Origin: Bacteroidia bacterium
Lineage (GTDB): Bacteria > Bacteroidota > Bacteroidia > Chitinophagales > JAUHXS01
DNA length: 64,000 bases
Direction of reading: 5' to 3'
Assembly (NCBI GenBank): GCA_030426955.1
Contig: JAUHXS010000004.1
Span: 270,142 to 334,141 of the forward strand
Shown here: positions 37,955-45,783 of the stretch, in pieces
How positions within the stretch are numbered: position 1 is the first letter of the stretch
Layout: every line of letters starts with the position of its first letter
Made by a program: the position numbers and the translations under genes
The notes under the pieces: generated by a model
What the model saw: the letters and a program-made list of their open reading frames with translations, nothing else
Told to the model about the DNA's origin: nothing
Databases searched by the model: none

Positions 37955-38849
37955 ATACTATATTTAATATTTTAATCTCTCCAAACGAGTTTGAAATTTG
38001 TATCTCCTTTTCCCCATTTGTTTGAAATGTTTGTCTTGAATCATCAATAATCAATTTATCCCTTAACTTATTGGGAACAGTTATATCTCCGTATTGATTA
38101 ACAAAATCAAATCCAAACTCCGTCAGACTTCCTGTTTCTATTTGAATATCGGAACGTTTTGCTGTTATATTAATATTGGACACATCATTTAGAATTCCAA
38201 GTATAACATCCGCGTAGCTAAGGTTTGCGACAAACACCCCTCTGTGTTTATGCATTTCTATTTTAGCATATTTGGCAGTACAATTAACATTTCCTGAGCA
38301 ATTTCTCATAACAATATCCCCATATTTAGCAGTAATATCTATATCAGAAAGCAAATCATTTAGATACAAATCTCCGTATGCCGCGTCCATAGTTAGGCTT
38401 CCCGATACCTTTTTTATAACTGTATTGCCATAATTATTGGTAATTTTAGCTTCCACTCCAATTGGTAAAAACACTTCATATTCCGCCCTTAGGTCTGCTT
38501 GAACACCATCTGTATTCTTCGGTAATACAAAAAAGTTCTTCAACTCAATAACATCATGCTCATCTTTAAGTATATATCGGCAATAATCAATCTCTCTATC
38601 AATAACCTCTCTGCTGTTATGTTTTGCAATCAGCTTTAATTGAACAACAACTAATTTCTTGGTCCATCCTGTTATATTAACCATTGCTTTCTCTCCTATG
38701 ATTTCAATCCTTTGGTTTTGGTAAGGAAAGCTTTTGTCAATAGTTTTTGTCAACACTTTTACATTCTCTTGACCATGTCCCAATGATATGTAGCTTGCAA
38801 AGGCACAGATCAACCAAAGTTTATTATATTTTCTAATTACCTTTATCAT
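37947..38849 (-). CDS. Predicted DUF4097-like secreted beta-helix protein
   Basis: 300 residues with a signal-like N-terminus (LWLICAFASYISLGHG). From about residue 125 it has repeated short strands (NNYGNTVIKKVSG, AAYGDLYLND, AKYGDIVMRNCSG, AKYAKIEMHKHRG, LSYADVILGI), typical of DUF4097/head-GIN-type parallel beta structures. Such proteins are common partners of ECF and envelope-stress systems. Start and stop overlap both neighbours (ATGA with the anti-sigma gene). Biochemical role unknown. Confidence 0.68.
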   Translation of the reverse strand: MIKVIRKYNKLWLICAFASYISLGHGQENVKVLTKTIDKSFPYQNQRIEIIGEKAMVNITGWTKKLVVVQLKLIAKHNSREVIDREIDYCRYILKDEHDVIELKNFFVLPKNTDGVQADLRAEYEVFLPIGVEAKITNNYGNTVIKKVSGSLTMDAAYGDLYLNDLLSDIDITAKYGDIVMRNCSGNVNCTAKYAKIEMHKHRGVFVANLSYADVILGILNDVSNINITAKRSDIQIETGSLTEFGFDFVNQYGDITVPNKLRDKLIIDDSRQTFQTNGEKEIQISNSFGEIKILNIVYE

Positions 38850-39559
38850 CCTGCTAAATATTGAAATAGTTCTTTTGAAATTTCTACTCGTTCTTTTCTG
38901 ATTCTTATTTGATATTTTAATAATTGATCGTTAGGCATTTTGCTTATTTCTTTTTTCAACTCCTCTTCAGCCTGAGTTAAATCTTGATATTGCTGCATCA
39001 AATCTTTGAAGTATGGTTTTTCACACTGTAGTTGAACACTTGCACACTGATATTGAATATAATCCAACAAATCAGCTTCTTCAGCTTCTTCACTTAATAG
39101 CACATTAGGCTTAACCTCTACTTTTTCGACATCATATTGTACAGTATAACCTTCAACGTTGGTTTTAATTGGATTAACAATCCAGAACAAACCGACTATC
39201 AGTAATATTGATGCAGCAATTCCTACAAACCACCGCTTATTTTCAAGCTGTAACCCTATCTTTCGTGGATGTAACCGTTGCTGCATCTCTGTCCATACTT
39301 CTGGAGCCTGATAGTTTGGCAACTCACGGATAGCTATTCGCAATGCATCATAGTTTTCCTCCTCCCAAGTCTCGTGTCGTAACCTATTACTAAGCTTTTC
39401 CCAAACGTCCTTTCGTGGTTTTCGTTGCTCCATATCGGATAGTTCCGATGACATCTTATTTTGTATCTTGCCTGAAATGAATTCCCAAGAACTTTCCTTC
39501 GGCATATATTCTGGCAAATGCTGAATTGCTTGACGTAGTATGTGTTTATTTTGTTCCAT
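38846..39559 (-). CDS. Predicted anti-sigma factor with one membrane helix
   Basis: 237 residues. The cytoplasmic N-terminal half contains three copies of a motif with a conserved Trp, two of them in the form AIxxLPxYxxP...W (near 11-25, 49-53 and 75-89). A single helix follows (about 109-128, RWFVGIAASILLIVGLFWIV), then a periplasmic part ending in a Glu/Lys-rich coiled coil (about 190-237). It overlaps the sigma gene by one base (TAATG). Topology and position are those of an anti-sigma factor; no standard zinc-binding anti-sigma motif (HxxxCxxC) is present. Confidence 0.72.
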   Translation of the reverse strand: MEQNKHILRQAIQHLPEYMPKESSWEFISGKIQNKMSSELSDMEQRKPRKDVWEKLSNRLRHETWEEENYDALRIAIRELPNYQAPEVWTEMQQRLHPRKIGLQLENKRWFVGIAASILLIVGLFWIVNPIKTNVEGYTVQYDVEKVEVKPNVLLSEEAEEADLLDYIQYQCASVQLQCEKPYFKDLMQQYQDLTQAEEELKKEISKMPNDQLLKYQIRIRKERVEISKELFQYLAG

Positions 39560-40092
39560 TAATACATCAACTCTTTTAATTTACCTTGCAACATTTTTTT
39601 TGAATGGTACAATTGGGATTTAGAGGTTCCCTCCGAAATATCAAGCATATTGGCAACTTCCTTATGTGAGTATCCTTCTACCTCGATTAGCGTAAAAACA
39701 GCTCTATAACCTGTAGGCAACTCTTTAATCCCCTTTTCTAGATATTCTCCTGTAAGGTTTTCATCCCAAATTATTGGTTGATCATGCTGTTCATGATGTA
39801 AAACAACTGTTTCTCTTTGCTTTTTTATTTTGGCAAGTGCCGCTCTTACCACAATTGTTTTAATCCATGCACCTAATGTGGATTGCTTCTTAAATTTTGA
39901 TAAGCTCTTAAATACTTCAATGAATCCATCTTGTAATACATCATGTGCTTCGTCATCATCGTTCATCATCCTATAACATATCGTGTACATGGCATCTTTA
40001 TATCTATCATACAAAGCCTTTTGCATTTCTGGCTTATTGTCTAAACATCCTGACAATAATTCTTCTTCATATTTATCCAGCTTAAAGTCCAT
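39559..40092 (-). CDS. ECF-type RNA polymerase sigma factor
   Basis: 177 residues with sigma region 2 (LYDRYKDAMYTICYRMM then DEAHDVLQDGFIEVFKSL, about 28-75) and region 4 (LPTGYRAVFTLIEVEGYSHKEVANML then SEGTSKSQLYHSKKML, about 125-172), and no region 3. First gene of a minus-strand operon that continues with a putative anti-sigma factor, a DUF4097-like protein, an outer membrane protein, TM2 and DUF2752. A 33-bp block 20 bases upstream of its start is repeated upstream of a nearby lipoprotein gene, suggesting that this sigma factor reads both. Confidence 0.92.
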   Translation of the reverse strand: MDFKLDKYEEELLSGCLDNKPEMQKALYDRYKDAMYTICYRMMNDDDEAHDVLQDGFIEVFKSLSKFKKQSTLGAWIKTIVVRAALAKIKKQRETVVLHHEQHDQPIIWDENLTGEYLEKGIKELPTGYRAVFTLIEVEGYSHKEVANMLDISEGTSKSQLYHSKKMLQGKLKELMY

Positions 40093-40111
40093 TTAGAAGT
40101 TCTATTTATTC

Positions 40112-40144
40112 AAAGTGGTTTTAAGATTGCAAAAGGTTGTATGA
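40112..40144 (-). promoter_or_regulatory. Candidate ECF promoter, copy 1 (sigma operon)
   Basis: Read on the minus strand, the block begins TCATACAACC and ends CACTTT, with TTT and AATCT conserved between. The same block with the same spacing occurs at 40808-40840. From the first base of the block to the ATG is 52 bases in both copies. The ACAACC stretch may be the -35 element. Autoregulation is inferred. Confidence 0.6.
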
Positions 40145-40156
40145 GATATATAATTT

Positions 40157-40788
40157 TTATTCGTAAACGTATCTTCCAGCACCTTGTAAAAACGTTTTAT
40201 CACTGTGACTTAGCTCAGAATCTTCTATAATTAATTTATTTTGTGCCAATTCTACAATGTTCATATTTGCCACTTGTGCAAGATCAATTAACTCTTCAAA
40301 TTTGACTCCATTTTCGTCTTCCAAAATCACTTTTTTCGTTGTAAAAACCAATTGATCTTTTCCATTTGTTGTCTCATTATCAATAAAACTCCATGAACCA
40401 GAAGCTTTCATAGTATAGTCTTCTAATTGACTACCAGGCAATGCTTTATATTCAATAGTAATGGTGTAGGTTTTATCATTATTAAGTTCCAATATTACTT
40501 AAGTAATACTCACGTGCTTCTTCAGTTGATGTAACTGCTTTATCATCTCTAGTTATTGTCACATAATTTACTGTTTCTATTGAACCATCATAGGTACCCT
40601 CTTTACTATAAGAAAATGAACCAAAATCATCAATCGATTCATTTTGAGGATCGTAAGTCCACTCGGAGGATATCATGATAAGATCTTTACAATTGCTCTT
40701 CTTTCATATCACTCGTAACAAGTTCATCCTTTTGGCAACTAAACAAAGCAATTGCTGTGAATAGACCGAATATAATTTGTCTTTTCAT
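40157..40788 (-). pseudogene. Lipoprotein gene broken by two +1 frameshifts
   Basis: Three minus-strand pieces lie end to end in different frames. The first (40788-40687) encodes a lipoprotein signal (FTAIALFSC then QKDEL) and stops after 33 codons; the second (40676-40482, MISSEWTYDPQNE...) and the third (40492-40157, ELNNDKTYTITIEYK... to RYVYE) follow. Dropping one T near 40689 (EQL then KDLIMISSEW) and one A near 40493 (YYLSN then LELNNDKTY) restores a single protein of about 210 residues, a plausible lipocalin-like lipoprotein. Either a genuine pseudogene or sequencing error. A candidate ECF promoter sits upstream at 40808-40840. Confidence 0.6.
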
Positions 40789-40807
40789 TTTAAGGTTTAA
40801 ATAACTT

Positions 40808-40840
40808 AAAGTGAATATTAGATTTGAAATGGTTGTATGA
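40808..40840 (-). promoter_or_regulatory. Candidate ECF promoter, copy 2 (lipoprotein gene)
   Basis: A 33-bp block matching the one upstream of the sigma gene: TCATACAACC, TTT, AATCT and CACTTT are identical and equally spaced. The distance from the block to the lipoprotein ATG (40788) equals that in copy 1. Confidence 0.6.
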
Positions 40841-41050
40841 AGGTTTATTTTTTAATATTTTCTATTACTTACATTCTAGATCGAAGTGTAAAGAACAATA
40901 GCTAAGTACATTTAGCCTCTAACTTTTTGTTCCTAAACTAGCGTTAACTTTTCATAACCAAAACAAATGGCACATCAGTATTAAATTGCCCGAAATTTAA
41001 ATTCCTAAGAAGAATGATAATCTAGCACGAATCGTAAAAAAGTCATAAAT

Positions 41051-41158
41051 ACAGTTATTCAACCAGGTGACTCCATCAAAGATCAAGAATCAATCGATTA
41101 TCGTGATAATAATGATATTATCATGGTGATGACTGGAACACGCCATTTTAAGCACTAG
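41051..41158 (+). pseudogene. Diverged duplicate of the purH 3' end
   Basis: 108 bases align without gaps to purH 35708-35815, with 92 identities (about 85%), from ACAGTTATTCAACCAGG to the stop codon; similarity ends abruptly after the stop and is not recognisable before about 41040. Most differences are synonymous or conservative, so the copy diverged as a functional coding end before being stranded here. No other part of purH is nearby. With purH itself it flanks the ECF sigma segment as a direct repeat. The rest of the gene-free stretch 40841-41050 shows nothing else recognisable. Confidence 0.85.
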
Positions 41159-41187
41159 AAATCTAGTTAACTCATAAGTTCCAGAGC

Positions 41188-42441
41188 TTAAAGTTGCAAC
41201 ACATTTAGCCCATCCTCATGCATATCTCTTGATGTTGGCATACCCACAAAAGAAAGCGGAAATTGAGGATATTCTTTTACGAAGCGTTTGTATTTGCTTT
41301 TTTTAATATTGCTGGCATCGTATTTTACTTCTAATGCATACCCTTGATCATTTTGCTCCTCAATCACAAAATCTACTTCACCTCCATTGGCTAACCGCCA
41401 GTAGTTAATATTTTCTAAGTAATGCTGATCTCTTAGAACTTGATAAACATAGTTCTCAACTATCTGCCCTTGGTCCAGTCGATTATGCAAATCCTGAAAG
41501 TTATTTAGAATGGAATTCCTAAATCCTAAGTCGTTAAAGTATAACTTAGGCATTTTGGTTAATTCACTTCTAATGTTTTTATAATAGGGTCTAATTAACT
41601 CTACATGAAAGCATTTTTGTAGAATCATCGCATATCGATCTATCGTTTTGATATCTACACCAAGTGTATTAGATAGTTCATGCTTATTTAACAAATTGCC
41701 AATCTGACTAGCAAGCAGTTTAAGTAAATTATAGAAGACAGACTCCTTATCAATTCCCGATTCTAAAATATCCTTTTTTAGGTAGGATTGTGTTAATTCT
41801 CGCAATCTATCTATTTTATGCTCCAAGTTAGCTTCTAATACTACTGCAGGGTATCCGCCATAGACTAAGTATGATGATAGCAAATGAGTTAACTCTGTTA
41901 AGTGCTGACTTATGTAGTCTTTACGTTTTTTTATCATTTTATATTCATCGGCTAAATCATCCCTATTGTTAAAAAGTAAAAACTCATAAAATGAAAGTGT
42001 ATATAATCTAAAAATTTTTTTTCTACCTGCTAATGAGTCTTTAAACTTTGTGTCAATATAAAACGCACTGCTCCCAGTAGCAACAACTTTTAAATTACCA
42101 GCATAAGTATCGTACAAATATTTAAGCAAATTAGACGGATCTTTTGCCAATTGTATTTCATCTATAAATAAGTAGACTGGGGTTTCTAACTTCTTATCAT
42201 GGTTCATTGGTGGTATTTCAGACATATAACGAAAGATGTTTTTCACATCATTATTTACAGCACTTAAAACACTAGCATCCTCAAAAGTCAGGTAAAAACA
42301 GTCATATCTAGATTCCCTTAATTCCTGGTAAAGCGATTTGATTAAATGAGTTTTTCCAACTTGCCTAGCTCCAATTAATATGGTAAACTCTTTTTCTGGC
42401 AAATGTTCTTTCAGGTCACTATACAGGAGTCTAGAATACAT
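41188..42441 (-). CDS. AAA+ ATPase with DUF4143 domain
   Basis: 417 residues: Walker A GARQVGKT (about 24-31), Walker B YLFIDEIQL (about 106-112), a sensor region VVATGSSAFYID, and a C-terminal DUF4143 domain with the nuclease-like WRLANGGEVDFVIEE and ALEVKYD signature. This family of mobile STAND/AAA-type ATPases is widespread in variable regions of bacterial genomes and has no settled function. Three 32-bp repeats lie immediately upstream. It sits just after the purH fragment, consistent with an accessory segment. Confidence 0.88.
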   Translation of the reverse strand: MYSRLLYSDLKEHLPEKEFTILIGARQVGKTHLIKSLYQELRESRYDCFYLTFEDASVLSAVNNDVKNIFRYMSEIPPMNHDKKLETPVYLFIDEIQLAKDPSNLLKYLYDTYAGNLKVVATGSSAFYIDTKFKDSLAGRKKIFRLYTLSFYEFLLFNNRDDLADEYKMIKKRKDYISQHLTELTHLLSSYLVYGGYPAVVLEANLEHKIDRLRELTQSYLKKDILESGIDKESVFYNLLKLLASQIGNLLNKHELSNTLGVDIKTIDRYAMILQKCFHVELIRPYYKNIRSELTKMPKLYFNDLGFRNSILNNFQDLHNRLDQGQIVENYVYQVLRDQHYLENINYWRLANGGEVDFVIEEQNDQGYALEVKYDASNIKKSKYKRFVKEYPQFPLSFVGMPTSRDMHEDGLNVLQL

Positions 42442-42494
42442 TTCCTTGCACTAATATTTGTATGTTTTCATATACAAATATACTAAAAGGATCA

Positions 42495-42589
42495 TTTTGA
42501 TCCAAAAATATCGGTTTTTATTGGATTTTGATTCCAAAAATATCGGTTTTTATTGGATTTTGATTCCAAAAATATCGGTTTTTTTAGGA
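42495..42589. repeat. Three tandem repeats of about 32 bp
   Basis: Units at 42495-42525 (31 bp, one T missing), 42526-42557 and 42558-42589, each TTTTGATTCCAAAAATATCG followed by GTTTTTATTGGA or a close variant. They lie between the start of the DUF4143 ATPase gene and the end of the gene upstream, both on the minus strand, so they may act in the ATPase promoter or as a terminator. No spacers differ between them, so it is not a CRISPR array. Confidence 0.85.
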
Positions 42590-42607
42590 CTAGAAATTCC
42601 AAAATAT

Positions 42608-45220
42608 TCAAAAAGACGCTATTCCTGTAATGCTTATTGCCTTGAGCTCACCTTCTGGAGTTCCCAAAATAGCAATATGGCCTCCATCCTTATAAACATC
42701 TTTTAGTTTAAAAATTGTGCTTGATTGCAATGGAGCGCCTGGAGCAGGTCTTCCTATCGAGTTAAACAAGTATACCTCATTCTTGTTATAGTTGATTACT
42801 CCAACTAGATCAGAAGTTTCAAACAAGCCAAAATTATTGCTCGTATCTTGAAAGGTATAATCATATAACAAGTTTCCATCAATATCATTTACCCGTAATG
42901 TATTTTTATCAAGAAATACATTTTGTGGTTTTTTATTTATGATGGTATACATAAATTGATGTTCCTTAGAAAGGGTAGCATTTCCTTGAAACTTACTAAT
43001 TTCACCGTTAGTGCTAACGCCACATATTACTCCTGCCGAATCGGTAGTAATTATTTTGTACGGCTTAGAGCTTTTATTTATGTAGAAAGGATTATTAAGA
43101 TGTGTAACTATTCGCGTCGGCTTGATTCGGTATTCTCCTCTTCTATTAAATATATGCACAATTCCTGAATCATTCACTGCAACTATATAGTCTTTCCCAT
43201 CTTGACTAAAATGTTGGATAGGCCTACTTATGATTCCCAGGTTTTTTTTAGGATTCCAACCAGATAAAGGTTTACCAGTTTTTTCAAAACCATATAAATT
43301 GCCATTCTTACTAGCAATGAAAAACCTATACTTTTTATTTTCATCATAATCTACCAAAAAGACTGGGTTTGAAGCTTTGTCATTTAGTCTTAAAGGATAC
43401 TTAGCTACATCATTTCCATTGCGATCGATCAGATAAATCTTATCTTCAGTATTAAAAAAATATTGCAATTTATCATTGCTATAAAAATCTATTTGGTAAA
43501 TCCTCCCTAAGATTTTTTTGTCTATCTGTCGTTTCCACAACACATGACCTCCTTTTGATAGTAAGTACAATTCATTATTATCATTTTGCACCAAAATTTC
43601 AACCTGATCATTGTTATGATTAGCCACGTAAGTAGGCTGTTGCGTTATTGGTGCACCTAGTTGCATAGACCAAAGCAATTCTGATTCTTTGGTTATATGC
43701 TCTCCATGAGCAATATAGCCGTTTGTAAAAAATGCATCTCTTTGATAAGAAAATTGAAGTGCAGATCTTCCAAATTTTTTATAGGTCATGCTATTTTCTG
43801 ATAATAGCTCTTCCAACTCCTCATTTACAAAACCTTTTAATATCTCTAGTAACTTATCCTGTCTCATGTATACATACATATTAATGTTTGAGGTTAAGTT
43901 TTCTAAAAATTCGATATACTCAAAGTCCTTGCTAATGGTATTTTGATTGACATAGGCATCAATGACAGACCGCAAAGTCAGACTATTTTCGCTTAGAAAT
44001 ATATAATCTTTGATAACAGTAAAGTAAGGATCTGACATACCGTTGTATTGTTCATGAAACAATGATTTCATAATAGTTGGAGTAAAGACCCTATAGATTG
44101 AATAATCTTCTTTGTATGTTTCGCTTGATACATCTTGCATACTAGCTCCCAAAAGCATTGAAGTTGCCTGCTCTTCATCTTTCACTTGAACAACTACGTA
44201 AGATTCGTCACTAAAATCACTATCATAAGATTCATTAACCACGTATGCCAGTTCCGAACCAACCCACGAATAATCAACCAACCCAGTATCAGAATGGGAG
44301 GAATTTCTATCTTGAATCAAATCACTTACCTTTTCTCCATTTAGATAGTACATAAAAGATATATCAGCGGGTAGGTATTTCATCATTCTCGCCGTTGTCG
44401 GCTGTGTTGTCAACACATCAATAAATGAGGGTTGATCTTTTTTTACTGTATATCCATTAAAAAACAGCTCTTTCTCTTTCAAAACAATATCAATCTCCGA
44501 CCATGCCGCAAAAGCACCCAATTGAGCTACCCACTCTTTATTCTGTGAGTTTACAAAGGTTGAAAGTAGCTTGGGTAAATTTTCGTAAGATACATAAACA
44601 GTGAGGTCATAACTCTTCCCTGAAAGCTGCTTAACTTGCTGAAATGCCTTGTCATCTAGTATTGAATTCTGCTTCTCTAGTTGGATAATTGCATAGTCCA
44701 CTAAGAAAGGGGTAAAACTTCCTACCCAAATATCATCAAGTATGGTACATGTGTAAGTTAACTCACTTATAGGCATGGTAATATCATAAACATCATGATC
44801 TTTAAACTTCCTCTTACTAAAGATGACCTTGCTATCACTTACTTGATTCATCATCTTCTCCACAGACCAACGTTTATTTGGTGGTAGTCTCATAAGATGC
44901 AATAAGTCAAACGACTTGGCTCCTGTATTATGAACAGAAACCAGTACCTCTGGTGAAATAGCAACGCTATCTAGAAAAACGATAGCTTGTTCATACTTTT
45001 CAAATAAGCTAACAGACTTGAGATCTTTCCAAAGTTTACTTTTTTGGGTATTATTTTTAAAGTTTTTCGAATCATTTACTTTAAATATTAGTGCGGCATT
45101 GTCAGGAACCAATTTATAAAGAGATATTTTATCTCGTGAGACTTCGAAAAAGCTATAATATGTTGCACCAGCTAATAGCAAACCAATTGTAATACTAATA
45201 AATATTAAAGCCCTTTTCAT
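42608..45220 (-). CDS. Membrane-anchored DUF3352-like protein with C-terminal beta-propeller
   Basis: 870 residues: one N-terminal membrane helix (about 5-23, IFISITIGLLLAGATYYSF), a large extracytoplasmic region resembling DUF3352 (LYKLVPDNAALIFKVNDSK at the start, about 35-540), then a propeller-like part (about 545-870) with repeated strands such as ELYLLSKGGHVLWKRQI, NLYGFEKTGKPLSGWN and VYLFNSIGRPAPGAPLQS. This arrangement is seen in Bacteroidota proteins of unknown function. No catalytic motif recognised. It is followed by the triple repeat. Confidence 0.7.
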   Translation of the reverse strand: MKRALIFISITIGLLLAGATYYSFFEVSRDKISLYKLVPDNAALIFKVNDSKNFKNNTQKSKLWKDLKSVSLFEKYEQAIVFLDSVAISPEVLVSVHNTGAKSFDLLHLMRLPPNKRWSVEKMMNQVSDSKVIFSKRKFKDHDVYDITMPISELTYTCTILDDIWVGSFTPFLVDYAIIQLEKQNSILDDKAFQQVKQLSGKSYDLTVYVSYENLPKLLSTFVNSQNKEWVAQLGAFAAWSEIDIVLKEKELFFNGYTVKKDQPSFIDVLTTQPTTARMMKYLPADISFMYYLNGEKVSDLIQDRNSSHSDTGLVDYSWVGSELAYVVNESYDSDFSDESYVVVQVKDEEQATSMLLGASMQDVSSETYKEDYSIYRVFTPTIMKSLFHEQYNGMSDPYFTVIKDYIFLSENSLTLRSVIDAYVNQNTISKDFEYIEFLENLTSNINMYVYMRQDKLLEILKGFVNEELEELLSENSMTYKKFGRSALQFSYQRDAFFTNGYIAHGEHITKESELLWSMQLGAPITQQPTYVANHNNDQVEILVQNDNNELYLLSKGGHVLWKRQIDKKILGRIYQIDFYSNDKLQYFFNTEDKIYLIDRNGNDVAKYPLRLNDKASNPVFLVDYDENKKYRFFIASKNGNLYGFEKTGKPLSGWNPKKNLGIISRPIQHFSQDGKDYIVAVNDSGIVHIFNRRGEYRIKPTRIVTHLNNPFYINKSSKPYKIITTDSAGVICGVSTNGEISKFQGNATLSKEHQFMYTIINKKPQNVFLDKNTLRVNDIDGNLLYDYTFQDTSNNFGLFETSDLVGVINYNKNEVYLFNSIGRPAPGAPLQSSTIFKLKDVYKDGGHIAILGTPEGELKAISITGIASF

Positions 45221-45393
45221 ATGTGTCTAGTTGTCTTTAAATTGACATACGAAATCTCTGCCCAGCTGACAGGTAAGTTTAAAATTAAGATAACCATTCT
45301 TAAATGTGCTAACTATTATTTTATTAGACATGTCGGTTTCATTTACAGAATTATTCTCTTAATTTCACAAAAGTCCTTCACGAAGTTACACAA

Positions 45394-45783
45394 ATGAACA
45401 GAAAATTACTCACAGTTGGTGCATCATTTGCCTTACTATCAATTGTGCTGGGAGCATTCGGAGCACATTGGTTAAAATCTAAACTAACACCTGAAGCATT
45501 AGCTACATTTGAAGTAGGCGTAAGATATCAGCTCTATCATTCACTGGCATTGTTAATAGTTGGCGGACAACACCTTAGGCTAATTTCTAAACGAGATATC
45601 ATTGGTCTGCTGTTCATATCAGGCATTATATTATTCTCAGGCTCTATCTATTTACTTTCCCTAAAAAGCTTAATTGGAGTTGATACTAGTTGGCTAGGGC
45701 TTATCACCCCAATAGGTGGAACTTTATTTATTTTAGGATGGGCTTTTTTCATATTAGCAATTTTTAAAACAAGGAATTCATGA
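45394..45783 (+). CDS. DUF423 family membrane protein
   Basis: 129 residues with four membrane helices and the DUF423 signature GAFGAHWLKSKLTPEALATFEVGVRYQLYHSLAL near the N-terminus. Function is unknown across bacteria. The stop overlaps the start of the M32 carboxypeptidase gene as ATGA, so the two are co-translated. Confidence 0.92.
   Translation: MNRKLLTVGASFALLSIVLGAFGAHWLKSKLTPEALATFEVGVRYQLYHSLALLIVGGQHLRLISKRDIIGLLFISGIILFSGSIYLLSLKSLIGVDTSWLGLITPIGGTLFILGWAFFILAIFKTRNS

Noticed and set aside
41188..42441. Toxin-antitoxin or defence system built around the DUF4143 ATPase
   Set aside because: No partner gene or known defence domain lies next to it; the ATPase family alone is not evidence.
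42495..42589. Possible CRISPR array
   Set aside because: The three units are contiguous, with no unique spacers and no cas genes nearby.
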